Program-made: the position numbers and the translations under genes
In this document: piece after piece, positions 51,037 through 60,027 of the stretch
Layout of the letters: each line of letters opens with the position of its first letter
Numbering within the stretch: position 1 is the first letter of the stretch
Source: Clostridia bacterium
GTDB lineage: Bacteria > Bacillota > Clostridia > Oscillospirales > Acutalibacteraceae
Reading direction: 5' to 3'
Length of the DNA: 64,000 nt
NCBI GenBank assembly: GCA_017624675.1
Contig: JAGAMO010000029.1
Span: 1 to 64,000, forward strand
Notes under the pieces: generated by a model
Seen by the model: the letters and a program-made list of their open reading frames with translations, nothing else
Database searches by the model: none
Told to the model about the DNA's origin: nothing

Positions 51037-51297
51037 CTAATTATTTTGTTCTTTTAGTATTCTTCTTATCGTGCGTTCGCTATATCCGTATTTTTTTGCT
51101 AAATACCTGATATTCGAACCATCAAATTCTTCAGTAATGGTTTTATAAACATATCGTTTATTATAAAATTCAACGGGAAAAGTTATCTGCTGACCGCGAT
51201 ATTCCTCAAAAATCAACTTGGCATTTTCTATGCCAACCAAATCAGCGATGGTGCGATAAATTCCGTTTATATCTTCCATTTCAACCTTCGGTTTCAT
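51037..51297 (-). CDS. Mor-type HTH DNA-binding protein
   Basis: 86 residues from ATG 51297; GTG at 51309 would add four. Has the Mor/C middle-operon-regulator pattern of phage Mu: IADLVGIENAKLIFEEYRGQ, then an HTH IRYLAKKYGYSERTIRRILKEQ. Small chromosomal members are common in Bacillota. Precedes the DUF6273 gene, maybe regulating it or other island genes. Confidence 0.78.
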   Translation of the reverse strand: MKPKVEMEDINGIYRTIADLVGIENAKLIFEEYRGQQITFPVEFYNKRYVYKTITEEFDGSNIRYLAKKYGYSERTIRRILKEQNN

Positions 51298-51483
51298 GCC
51301 CGATCTCACTCCGAACTCAATCTCCCTTCTAGAATAAATGATTTCTCAGGACATTTCCATTGTTCTATATCAAAGAAATATTTCCTTTTAATATGTCCTG
51401 TTTCCCTTTAAACTCCACTTACACTAGTAAAGACGATTTTCCTGTAAAAAATTACGATATTTTCAAAAAATTTTTAAAAAATA

Positions 51484-51510
51484 AAACCCTCCTTTTAAAA
51501 GGAAGGTTTA
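51484..51510 (-). terminator. Terminator of sigma-factor gene
   Basis: On the minus strand AAACCTTCCTTTT pairs with AAAAGGAGGGTTT, followed by TATTTTTT. Confidence 0.75.
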
Positions 51511-51534
51511 TATTATCAAATATTCAATTTTAAT

Positions 51535-53754
51535 TTAATATGCCAAATATCCCGTTCCGTCTGGGTATGAGCGATGGAGAGTATCCTCATAAACATAATA
51601 AACATAGCCATCATCAAATGACGCATAAAATCTTTTGCCATAGGCTAAACTTCTTCCCCACTCGAATTGCCATCCATGCGACGATAAATCCGAAAGATAT
51701 AAAATATCTGCATCGCCTGTTAAATTGCCTCCAATACAACCTCCTTTATATTTTGAAACAAACAATACCTCATTGTATCTTGTTCCTGAGGCTAACAATT
51801 GCGGGGTTGCATCAAGGTTATTTAAATCATAACTATAAAGATTATCGTTGCGAACAATCAGTTGGTCATTAAGGAAGAAGAAATGTCCCCAATCAAGTTT
51901 TTTAACAACCTCTCCGGTTTGATTATCATAAATTTTAATACAATCCTCGGGAGAATTATAATTATAAAATGCAGCAATCATATATTTGTTTGTCATGCAA
52001 ACTGAGGTTGTGTTCAAGTTATCTAAAATTACCTCAGATTCTCCAGTTTCAAGGTTTATTTTATAATAAGAAATAGTTGTTACGCCCTTAAACGAATCGG
52101 TAACTTCAGAAACGCAATAGGCAGTTTTATCAATAACCAAAAGTTTATCTGCCTGAATATCTGAAACCTGTTGCTTTTGAGTGCCGTCAGTTTTCATCTT
52201 TTTAATATGTCCTATGCCGGAACTCCGACCTGATAAATAATATATCCAATCGCCAACAACATTTATGTATGGGTCAGGACATAAATCAGAAGCTAACTTT
52301 GTTTTTTCACCCGAGCCATCTTCTTTGAGTTTATATAATATATAAACATAATTTTCTTCGGCGCAATAATATAGCCAACCATTGCTTTTAGCAACCATCC
52401 CCGAACCCCAATGAACATTGTTATAAGTGTTACCGAATTTTTCCGATGAGATATGCTCGGGGGGAACAGTTTCGTTCTCGCTTTCACTACCACTTGAACT
52501 ACCGCCTGCATTTGAAGAGGAAGATGCTGAGGATGAGGAACTTGGTGAAGAAGAACTGCCGTTTTCTTTTTTATCCGAACCAGCAGAAAAATCTATCTCG
52601 CCGCCCGAGGAATCAATATATTCATATATAAACTCCTCTCCCTCAGTTTCTAATTCTTCATCGGGTTTGGATTTGCTGTTTGATTTGTCAAATTCAAATG
52701 ATTTCACCCAATCTAAAAAGGAATTTTTCTTCTCGCTATCGGTAGTGCCTTTATCTTCAGTTTTATCATCGTTTTTTTCAAAAATATTAAACCAACTGCT
52801 TGAAGTTTGAGTTGAATTTTTATCGCCACCAGCATGATTTTTGCCGAATCCGTTTAAAAACAAAAATGTTACAGAAGAAGTAACAATACAAATTACAACA
52901 ATAATTGAGGCTATTTTTAAAAGGGCCTTGTTCCGCTGTTGGCGGATAATCTTTGCAATGGCAAGTTCCTTTCTGCCTTTTCCTTTAACAACACTATCAA
53001 GAATTTGTTGTGCAATAACAAGACTTAACAAAGCTGTTCCAATTAGATTTCTGAATCCAATGGTTATCATACTAGCAATATTGCCACTGTAAATCGCCTT
53101 ATCAATTCCCCGTTCCTTCAGCACTTCCTTCAAGTGCTTCTTTGCCGATTTAAAACGGCTATAAACAGTTGAGGCGGGAACTCCTTGCATTTTTGCTATT
53201 TCCGCAACCCGCATACCATCATAATAAACTCGGGATAAAAGTTCTGCATCATTAGGGTCGAGCCTATTCAAAACCTCTTTTATATCCATAGCAACATCGC
53301 TATTTGGCGTTTGGTCCTTCAAGAAAACAGATGTATCCTCAAACTCATATTCAACCATCTCTTTTTTGATTGCAAAAGTTCTAAGAAAATCCTTTGAAGT
53401 ATTCTTGGTAATAACCGTAAGCCAACCATAAAAAGCGGAAGGTTCTCGCAACAAACTTATATTTTTATAAACCTTTATGAAAACCTCTTGAATTACATCA
53501 TATGCAGTTTCATCATCAGATATATATTGATGAACAATGAAAAGTACATAGCGATAACTTTGCATAAACAACTCGTTAAATGCCTTTTTATCGCCTTGCA
53601 TAGCGAGTTTTATAAGTTGATAATTTTCAGGCAAGGAACTTTTGGCATCCTCAACGGTTACAACTTCCCCATTAGCATTATGCAACAAGTCGGCATTTGC
53701 GGATAAAATTATACTTTCATCCTCTTCAACATTCTCAATAATTTCGTTATCCAT
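51535..53754 (-). CDS. Membrane-tethered ECF-type sigma factor with extracytoplasmic DUF5050-like propeller
   Basis: 739 residues from ATG 53754, chosen because a TATAAT box ends 9 bases before the alternative ATG at 53781, leaving no ribosome site there. Sigma region 2 (about 46-128, with DVIQEVFIKVYKNI), region 4 HTH (about 158-217, VAEIAKMQGVPASTVYSRFKSAKKHL). Then a hydrophobic stretch (227-253), one strong transmembrane helix (276-302, KIASIIVVICIVTSSVTFLFL), an acidic and Ser-rich linker (303-440) and a C-terminal region (445-739) of NGWLYYCAEEN, GDWIYYLS-type blades resembling DUF5050. The sigma domains would be inside and the propeller outside, so signal and regulator sit in one polypeptide. 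Confidence 0.85.
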   Translation of the reverse strand: MDNEIIENVEEDESIILSANADLLHNANGEVVTVEDAKSSLPENYQLIKLAMQGDKKAFNELFMQSYRYVLFIVHQYISDDETAYDVIQEVFIKVYKNISLLREPSAFYGWLTVITKNTSKDFLRTFAIKKEMVEYEFEDTSVFLKDQTPNSDVAMDIKEVLNRLDPNDAELLSRVYYDGMRVAEIAKMQGVPASTVYSRFKSAKKHLKEVLKERGIDKAIYSGNIASMITIGFRNLIGTALLSLVIAQQILDSVVKGKGRKELAIAKIIRQQRNKALLKIASIIVVICIVTSSVTFLFLNGFGKNHAGGDKNSTQTSSSWFNIFEKNDDKTEDKGTTDSEKKNSFLDWVKSFEFDKSNSKSKPDEELETEGEEFIYEYIDSSGGEIDFSAGSDKKENGSSSSPSSSSSASSSSNAGGSSSGSESENETVPPEHISSEKFGNTYNNVHWGSGMVAKSNGWLYYCAEENYVYILYKLKEDGSGEKTKLASDLCPDPYINVVGDWIYYLSGRSSGIGHIKKMKTDGTQKQQVSDIQADKLLVIDKTAYCVSEVTDSFKGVTTISYYKINLETGESEVILDNLNTTSVCMTNKYMIAAFYNYNSPEDCIKIYDNQTGEVVKKLDWGHFFFLNDQLIVRNDNLYSYDLNNLDATPQLLASGTRYNEVLFVSKYKGGCIGGNLTGDADILYLSDLSSHGWQFEWGRSLAYGKRFYASFDDGYVYYVYEDTLHRSYPDGTGYLAY

Positions 53755-53789
53755 TTTGCCGAGCCACCACTTTTCTAACATATTTTTTA

Positions 53790-53818
53790 ATTATATTTCA
53801 CTCTTTGCTTCTTGTCAA
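53790..53818 (-). promoter_or_regulatory. Sigma-A promoter of the tethered sigma-factor gene
   Basis: Minus-strand TTGACA (53813-53818), 17-base spacer, TATAAT (53790-53795). It decides the start, placing the mRNA 5' end at or after the first ATG. Confidence 0.85.
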
Positions 53819-53971
53819 CAATGAAACTTGTCCTTATAAACCGTAATAAAGTTTTATAATAAGGGCTAATAAATATGGCAAATACGAAATACCTAACTCT
53901 CTGCGACTCGCCTTTGTTAGTGTCTGTGTTCAAGAAAGTATAGCCCCTTCGGGATTTCTACTGGTTATGCA

Positions 53972-53983
53972 CCACCGGCACCA
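53972..53983 (+). repeat. tRNA 3'-end repeat, copy C
   Basis: CCACCGGCACCA, identical to the last 12 bases of tRNA-Leu, followed 5 bases later by a terminator as at a true tRNA end. Marks the probable right border of the island. Confidence 0.5.
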
Positions 53984-53988
53984 GTTTA

Positions 53989-54021
53989 GAACCTCAATTC
54001 GCAATGTTGAGGTTCTTTTTT
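53989..54021 (+). terminator. Terminator after repeat C
   Basis: GAACCTCAA (53989-53997) pairs with TTGAGGTTC (54007-54015), followed by TTTTTT. No gene obviously feeds it. Confidence 0.75.
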
Positions 54022-54028
54022 ATGTTAT

Positions 54029-54062
54029 AAAACCCCAAACTATATAATTAGTCTGGGGTTTA
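54029..54062 (-). terminator. Probable terminator downstream of cyclophilin gene
   Basis: AAACCCCA (54030-54037) pairs with TGGGGTTT (54054-54061); the minus strand continues into TTATAAC. It is about 60 bases past the cyclophilin stop. Confidence 0.6.
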
Positions 54063-54119
54063 AATTATTGCCTATTATTTTTCTAAAACAAACTCCATAT
54101 TTGTTAAATAATTAACAAA

Positions 54120-54716
54120 CTATATATTCTCTATTATGATTGTTTCTATAACAACATCATCAACGGGTTTGTCGGCATTACCAACCTTAACATTAGCAAT
54201 AGCGTTTACAGTATCCATACCCTCGATAACCTGACCGAATACTGTATGACGGAAATCAAGCCAAGGTGTGCCGCCCATCTTCTCGTAAGCATCAACAATA
54301 TCAGCAGGAAAAGAATCGGGCATTTCTTTCATTTGCATTAACATATTCTGAGGCACTGTATCCGCCTGAACGATAAAGAACTGACTGCCGTTTGTATTAG
54401 GACCTGCATTTGCCATTGATAAAGCACCGTTTAAATTATGGAGTTTAACATCAAACTCATCTTCAAAACTATAACCATAAATAGATTCACCGCCCATACC
54501 TGTACCAGTTGGGTCGCCGCCTTGAATCATAAAATCTTTAATTACACGATGAAAAATCAAACCGTCATAATAGCCGTTTTTAGCGTGCGTTACAAAATTT
54601 TCAACTGTTTTGGGAGCTTCGTTTGGGAATAATTTTACCTTAATTTCGCCCATATTTGTTTTAAAGGTTGCAAGTATATCCCCTGCCCCGATTTCTTTAA
54701 GCTGATATGCTGACAT
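54120..54716 (-). CDS. Cyclophilin-type peptidyl-prolyl isomerase
   Basis: 198 residues, ATG behind GGAGG. Cyclophilin core [29 protein letters not shown] and [12 protein letters not shown]. An insert around residues 118-150 ([23 protein letters not shown]) lies between the core motifs. Cytoplasmic folding helper. Confidence 0.93.
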   Translation of the reverse strand: MSAYQLKEIGAGDILATFKTNMGEIKVKLFPNEAPKTVENFVTHAKNGYYDGLIFHRVIKDFMIQGGDPTGTGMGGESIYGYSFEDEFDVKLHNLNGALSMANAGPNTNGSQFFIVQADTVPQNMLMQMKEMPDSFPADIVDAYEKMGGTPWLDFRHTVFGQVIEGMDTVNAIANVKVGNADKPVDDVVIETIIIENI

Positions 54717-54788
54717 AATTATACCTCCAAATTGGTTTATGCAGTTATTTTACAACACTTTTTATTAAAAAACAATAGTAAATTTTAC

Positions 54789-54817
54789 TTGTAATTCACC
54801 ACAATATATAGTATAAT
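54789..54817 (+). promoter_or_regulatory. nrdR promoter
   Basis: TTGTAA (54789-54794), 17-base spacer, TATAAT (54812-54817), 36 bases before the nrdR ATG. Confidence 0.75.
54799..54814. promoter_or_regulatory. NrdR-box-like operator inside nrdR promoter
   Basis: CCACAATATATAGTAT matches the NrdR consensus acaCwATATATwGtgt at 14 of 16 positions with an intact core, lying between -35 and -10. Confidence 0.65.
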
Positions 54818-54853
54818 TAAGAAAATTATCTAAAGTATAAGGAGAAATTTGCT

Positions 54854-55309
54854 ATGAAATGTCCCTTTTGCGGTTTTGAAGAAAGTAAGGTAATTGATTC
54901 TAGACCAACAGACGAGGGTCAAAGAATCAGACGACGCCGTGAATGTCTTGAATGTGCTAAGCGTTTTACAACTTACGAAGTTATTGAAAGCTTACCTATT
55001 ATTGTCATTAAAAAGGACAAGTCTAGAGAAACATTTAATCGCAATAAGCTTATGACAGGACTCCTTCGTGCTTGTGAAAAACGTCCGGTTTCTATTGATA
55101 TGCTTGATAATCTTATTGATGAAATTGAGGTTATTATTCAAAATTCTCTCGACCGTGAAGTAAGTTCTGAAAAAATCGGCGAACTTGTTATGGAAAAACT
55201 CAAAAAGGTTGACGAGGTGGCTTATGTTCGCTTTGCTTCCGTTTACCGTCAATTTAAAGATATCAACACTTTTATGAGTGAACTTAGCAAATTACTTGAA
55301 AATAATTAG
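54854..55309 (+). CDS. nrdR: Ribonucleotide reductase repressor NrdR
   Basis: 151 residues, ATG behind AAGGAG. Zinc ribbon MKCPFCG...[17 protein letters not shown], then an ATP-cone ([20 protein letters not shown]) and family-typical C-terminus [13 protein letters not shown]. Represses ribonucleotide reductase genes when dATP is high; none is in this window. Followed 8 bases later by gltX. Confidence 0.96.
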   Translation: MKCPFCGFEESKVIDSRPTDEGQRIRRRRECLECAKRFTTYEVIESLPIIVIKKDKSRETFNRNKLMTGLLRACEKRPVSIDMLDNLIDEIEVIIQNSLDREVSSEKIGELVMEKLKKVDEVAYVRFASVYRQFKDINTFMSELSKLLENN

Positions 55310-55317
55310 GAGTTATT

Positions 55318-56967
55318 ATGAGCAACAACTTAATGGCAGATTTATTACTGCCTGATATTGATAAAACACCCGAATATTACGAAAACCTTTACCCTGCAAG
55401 AAATTTGCCCGAGGGCGCCAGGGTTACCAGAATTGCCCCAAGTCCCACAGGATACTTGCATTTGGGCGTTTTATTTGCAGCATTGGTTAATAGAATTACC
55501 GCAACATCAACCTCAGGTGTTTTCTTTACAAGAATTGAAGATACCGATAAAAAACGTGAGGTTAAAGGCGGTATTGAGGACATTATCGGCGGACTAAACC
55601 GTTTCGGTATTACTATTGATGAGGGGTTTATCTCGGGCGATAATCAAAGCGGAATTTACGGTCCCTATCAGCAAAGCCACCGTGAAGAAATTTACAAAAC
55701 CTATGTTAAAGAATTAATTAAACAAGGTTTGGCTTACCCTTGCTTCTGCACTGCTGAGGAGTTGGCGGCTGTCAGAGAAATTCAAGAGTCGCAAAAAATT
55801 CGTACAGGTTATCACGGCGAATGGGCAAAACACCGCAATATCACCTTTGAAGAAGCAAAAGCGTTAATTGACGAGGGCAAATCCTTTGTAATCCGTTTAA
55901 AATCCCCCGGTAACGAGCAAAACAAGGTTGTTTTTGAAGATACTATTAAAGGTAAAATCGAAATGCCCGAAAATGACGAGGATTTCGTTCTTCTTAAATC
56001 TGACGGCATTCCTACCTATCACTTTGCACACGCTGTTGACGACCATTTGATGCGTACAACACACGTTTTGCGTGGCGATGAGTGGATTTCATCAGTTCCC
56101 AAGCATATTCAACTCTTTAAGCTTTTGGGCTTTAAGGTGCCTAAATTTGGTCACATTTCCCCTATTATGAAGCTTGAAAACGGTGCTAAACGCAAGATTT
56201 CAAAGCGTAAAGACCCAGAGGCTGCGGTTCATTTCTTTGCTGAGCAAGGTTATATGACCGAGGCTGTTCTTAACTATTTAATGACGGTTGCATCCTCCGA
56301 TTTTGAGGACTGGCGCCGTGCAAACCCTGATACATCTTATAAGGAATTTAAGTTTAATCTCAAGAAAATGAGTGTTTCAGGTGCCTTGTTTGATGAAAAC
56401 AAGCTGATTGACGTTAGCAAAACAATGGTTTCCAAGCTTTCAAGCACTGAGGTTTATGAAAAATTGACCGCTTGGGCTAAAGAATTTGATTCAGAGTTTT
56501 ATAACATTTTGATTGCAGACCCCGATTATACTAAGGCTGTTTTTGCTATTGACCGTGATGTTCCTAAGCCTCGTAAGGACATTGCAAAATGGAACGAAGC
56601 TAAAGAATATTTCTCCTATATGTTTGAGGATTTGTTTGTTGCAGACTTTACTTTGCCTGAGAATATATCTCCCGAAGACGCAAAGGCTTTCTTGTCTGCT
56701 TATAAATCTGTTTATAACCCTGTAGACGACCGTCAAGAGTGGTTCCAAAGAATAAAGGATATTGCTCCCACAATCGGTTTTGCTGCAGAAACCAAGGAAT
56801 ATAAAGCAAATCCCGAAAACTTTAAGGGTCACGCCGGTGATTTAAGCTCGGTGCTTAGAATTGCAATCACAGGTAGACGCAACACCCCCGACCTTTGCAG
56901 TATAATGCAGGTTTTAGGCAAAGATAAATGTCTTAACAGAATTGATAAAGTGCTTGAAAGCATTTAG
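55318..56967 (+). CDS. gltX: Glutamate--tRNA ligase
   Basis: 549 residues, ATG behind AGGAG. Class I signatures APSPTGYLHLG (HIGH) and KISKR (KMSKS). RIEDTDKKRE is present. Longer than the usual 470-500 residues, with a divergent anticodon domain. Paired with glnS downstream. Confidence 0.93.
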   Translation: MSNNLMADLLLPDIDKTPEYYENLYPARNLPEGARVTRIAPSPTGYLHLGVLFAALVNRITATSTSGVFFTRIEDTDKKREVKGGIEDIIGGLNRFGITIDEGFISGDNQSGIYGPYQQSHREEIYKTYVKELIKQGLAYPCFCTAEELAAVREIQESQKIRTGYHGEWAKHRNITFEEAKALIDEGKSFVIRLKSPGNEQNKVVFEDTIKGKIEMPENDEDFVLLKSDGIPTYHFAHAVDDHLMRTTHVLRGDEWISSVPKHIQLFKLLGFKVPKFGHISPIMKLENGAKRKISKRKDPEAAVHFFAEQGYMTEAVLNYLMTVASSDFEDWRRANPDTSYKEFKFNLKKMSVSGALFDENKLIDVSKTMVSKLSSTEVYEKLTAWAKEFDSEFYNILIADPDYTKAVFAIDRDVPKPRKDIAKWNEAKEYFSYMFEDLFVADFTLPENISPEDAKAFLSAYKSVYNPVDDRQEWFQRIKDIAPTIGFAAETKEYKANPENFKGHAGDLSSVLRIAITGRRNTPDLCSIMQVLGKDKCLNRIDKVLESI

Positions 56968-56979
56968 AAAGGTTAATCT

Positions 56980-58665
56980 ATGGACGAAAACATTAAAATT
57001 GAGGACTCTTCTCTACCCTCTAACTTTATTCACGATTATATTGACGAAGATTTAAAAGAAGGCGTTTACAGTAAGGTGCAAACCCGTTTCCCGCCCGAGC
57101 CTAACGGCTATCTTCACATAGGCCACGCAAAGGCTATTTGCATTGACTTTGCAACCGCTGAAAAATATAACGGCAAGTGCAACTTGCGTCTTGATGATAC
57201 CAACCCCACTAAAGAGGATGTTGAGTATGTTGATGCTATCAAAGAAGATATTCAGTGGTTAGGCTTTAATTGGGACAATATTTATTTCGCATCGGATTAC
57301 TTTGATTATATCTATGAATGCGCTTTAAAGCTTATAGATAAAGGCTTGGCTTATGTTGACGAGTCAACACCCGACCAAATCCGTGAAATGCGCGGTACTT
57401 TGACCGAGGCTGGCGTTAACAGTCCTTACCGTGACAGACCTATCGAAGAAACTAAAGATTTGTTCCGCCGTATGACCGATGGTGAATTTGAAAACGGCGC
57501 TATGGTTTTGAGAGCTAAAATTGATATGGCATCCTCAAATATCAATATGCGCGACCCTGTAATTTACCGCATTATGCACGCTCATCATCACAGAACCGGC
57601 GACAAATGGTGTGTATACCCAATGTATGACTTTGCACATCCCTTGAGTGATGCTAAAGAGGGTGTTACCCACTCCCTTTGCTCTTTGGAGTTTGAAAATC
57701 ACAGACCTTTATATAATTGGTTTTTAGAGGTTTTGGAAATTCCCGAGGCACCTCGCCAAATTGAATTTGCAAGAATGAATGTTAATTACACATTAACAAG
57801 TAAGCGCAAGTGCTTAAAGCTTGTTAATGACGGTTTGGTATCAGGTTGGGATGACCCAAGAATGGCAACTATTTGCGGTATGCGTCGCAGAGGCTATCCT
57901 GCCGAGGCTGTTCGTGCTTTCGTTGATAAAATCGGTGTTTCCAAGGCTTACAGCGTTATTGACTACGCTTTGCTTGAGTCTTGTGTTAGGGATTATTTGA
58001 ACGAAAATGCTGACCGTGCAATGGCTGTTCTTCGTCCTTTAAAAATTATAATCGATAACTACCCTGAGGATAAGTTTGAAGAAATTCTTGTTGATATTAA
58101 CCCCGCAAAGCCCGAACTTGGCAAACGTGCAGTTACTTTTTCTAAGGAAATCTTTATTGAGCAGGACGACTTTATGTTAGAGCCACCCGGAAAGTATTTC
58201 CGTTTGTGCCCTCAAAAAGAAGTTCGTTTAAAGAGTGCTTATTACATTAAATATGCTTCACACGAAACCGATGAGAAAGGCAATATTACTGCAGTTCACT
58301 GTACCTATGACCCCGAAAGCTTTGGCGGCGAAACACCTGACGGCAGAAAGGTTAAGGGCACACTTCATTGGGTTAGCGCAAACCACTCTATCGACGCTGA
58401 AATTCGTCTTTATGACCGTTTGTTCAATGTTCCCAACCCCAGCGACGAAGAGGGCGTTGCCTCATTTGCCGATAATTTAAACCCCGAATCATTAACTGTA
58501 TTAAATAACTGTAAGCTTGATGCTTCTCTTAAAGATATTAAAGTTGGAGATACATTCCAATTTATGCGTCAAGGCTATTTCACTGTTGATAGCGACTCTA
58601 CTGAGGATAAACTTGTATTTAACCGAACAGTAGCTCTCAAAGATTCATTTGTTAAAAAGGCTTAA
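56980..58665 (+). CDS. glnS: Glutamine--tRNA ligase
   Basis: 561 residues, ATG with AAAGG upstream. PPEPNGYLHIGHAKAI is the GlnRS form of HIGH; LTSKRK is KMSKS; RLDDTNPTKED and the C-terminal beta-barrels (YFRLCPQKEVRL) fit GlnRS. Most Bacillota make Gln-tRNA indirectly through GatCAB, so this enzyme points to an acquired or lineage-specific direct route. Confidence 0.95.
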   Translation: MDENIKIEDSSLPSNFIHDYIDEDLKEGVYSKVQTRFPPEPNGYLHIGHAKAICIDFATAEKYNGKCNLRLDDTNPTKEDVEYVDAIKEDIQWLGFNWDNIYFASDYFDYIYECALKLIDKGLAYVDESTPDQIREMRGTLTEAGVNSPYRDRPIEETKDLFRRMTDGEFENGAMVLRAKIDMASSNINMRDPVIYRIMHAHHHRTGDKWCVYPMYDFAHPLSDAKEGVTHSLCSLEFENHRPLYNWFLEVLEIPEAPRQIEFARMNVNYTLTSKRKCLKLVNDGLVSGWDDPRMATICGMRRRGYPAEAVRAFVDKIGVSKAYSVIDYALLESCVRDYLNENADRAMAVLRPLKIIIDNYPEDKFEEILVDINPAKPELGKRAVTFSKEIFIEQDDFMLEPPGKYFRLCPQKEVRLKSAYYIKYASHETDEKGNITAVHCTYDPESFGGETPDGRKVKGTLHWVSANHSIDAEIRLYDRLFNVPNPSDEEGVASFADNLNPESLTVLNNCKLDASLKDIKVGDTFQFMRQGYFTVDSDSTEDKLVFNRTVALKDSFVKKA

Positions 58666-58668
58666 ATT

Positions 58669-59415
58669 ATGAAAATCGTTGATGTTTTTAACTTTTTAAA
58701 TGATTTATTTCCCGTTTCTGATGCTTTAGACTTTGACAATGTTGGTATTTTAGTTGGTGACCCCAACAAAACAGTTAAAAACTGTCTTGTTGCACTTGAT
58801 TGTAACCTTGAAACTGTTAAAAAAGCAAAAGAAAACGGTTGTGAGCTTATAATCACTCACCATCCCGTAATTTTTGAACCTTTAAAAACGGTTTTGCAAG
58901 GCTCGGTACAGTATGAGATGATTAAAAACGACATTTCGGTTATTTCAATGCACACAAACCTTGATGTCGGTGTTGGCGGTGTAAACGACAAGCTTTGCAA
59001 AATCTTAGGACTTGGCGAAATATCCCCTGTAATCGCTTCTGACGGCTATTTGCTTAAAAGTGGTGTTATCTCCCCTGTTTCGGCTAATACCCTTGCAGAA
59101 CGCATCAAAGAGCATCTTGGCGGTTTTGTAAAATTCGTTGACGGCGGAAAAGATATTGAAAAGGTTTTAGTTTGTAGCGGAAGCGGTGGCGGATATATCG
59201 AAGATGCTATGAGTTTGGGTTTCGATGCTTTAATTACTGCTGATATCAAACACCATCATTTCTTGGTGGCACACGATAACGGCGTATCACTTTTTGATGC
59301 AGGTCATTTCAATACTGAGGATATCATTGTTGAGGATTTAGCCGAAAAGCTTAAAAATCAATTTAAAGACATTAAATTTAATACTTTTCATTCCAAAGCG
59401 ATAAAATTTGCATAA
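58669..59415 (+). CDS. Nif3-like dinuclear metal-centre protein
   Basis: 248 residues, starts 3 bases after glnS. Metal-binding residues in ITHHPVIF, SMHTNLDVG and LFDAGHFNTED. Nif3/YqfO family (GTP cyclohydrolase I type 2-like); hexameric ring in known structures. Function unknown. No central CutA-like insert. Confidence 0.92.
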   Translation: MKIVDVFNFLNDLFPVSDALDFDNVGILVGDPNKTVKNCLVALDCNLETVKKAKENGCELIITHHPVIFEPLKTVLQGSVQYEMIKNDISVISMHTNLDVGVGGVNDKLCKILGLGEISPVIASDGYLLKSGVISPVSANTLAERIKEHLGGFVKFVDGGKDIEKVLVCSGSGGGYIEDAMSLGFDALITADIKHHHFLVAHDNGVSLFDAGHFNTEDIIVEDLAEKLKNQFKDIKFNTFHSKAIKFA

Positions 59416-59456
59416 ATTTTTTATTGTGCGAAAAAATAGATTTTGGGTGAAATTTG

Positions 59457-59957
59457 ATGGTAATTCTCTTTTCTAATCGAAAATCAAAGTTAGAGAAAGA
59501 AATTGTCGAAATTTTAATCGCCTGCGGCGCTGATGTTATTTCTGATAAATCAGTTGTTTCTGCAGGCGGTTTTTTTACCCTTGCAATCTGCTATAAGAAA
59601 ACCGAAATTAAGACGAAAAAAGCTATCGCCCTTTATGTTGACGATAGCCTTAGATTTAAAAATCAAATTTTGCCCGATGAAGTAATCGGAATATGCGAAG
59701 ACAAAAATATAAACGCTCTTGAGAATTTTAAGAAAAACAAGGTCGCAGTAGTAACCTGTGGAAATAATCCAAAAAATACCATAACCCTTTCAAGTATTGA
59801 AAATGGGAATTATATTTTAACTCTACAAAGACAAATAACAAATTTAAAGGGAGATACACTCTGCCCAGCCGACTATAAAATCACACTAGAAAAACAATAT
59901 TCGCCCGAAGCCGTAATGTTAAGCGGTGCAGTTTTGTGTTTAATCGATAGAAATTAA
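59457..59957 (+). CDS. Hypothetical protein
   Basis: 166 residues from ATG 59457 behind GGGTGA. Phrases VVTCGNNPKNTITLSSI and LQRQITNLKGDTLCPADY vaguely resemble the linker and C-terminal part of Mur-type ligases, but no ATP site is seen. Not recognised. It lies in the glnS-nif3 run. Confidence 0.75.
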   Translation: MVILFSNRKSKLEKEIVEILIACGADVISDKSVVSAGGFFTLAICYKKTEIKTKKAIALYVDDSLRFKNQILPDEVIGICEDKNINALENFKKNKVAVVTCGNNPKNTITLSSIENGNYILTLQRQITNLKGDTLCPADYKITLEKQYSPEAVMLSGAVLCLIDRN

Positions 59958-60027
59958 CAATTCTAAAAAATCACGATATAATGAATTATAAGAACAAATT
60001 TTGGCAACAATATTATCGGGTGATTTT

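Noticed and set aside
52427..52810. A 127-residue plus-strand frame rich in Ser/Glu/Pro
   Set aside because: Mirror of the Ser/acidic linker of the sigma-factor gene on the other strand.
53840..53985. Segment before repeat C considered as a full tRNA or tmRNA
   Set aside because: Only the terminal 12 bases match; no D, anticodon or T arm can be folded.
54720..54798. A second NrdR box upstream of the one found
   Set aside because: AACAATAGT near 54771 resembles only fragments of the consensus; no full second box is present.
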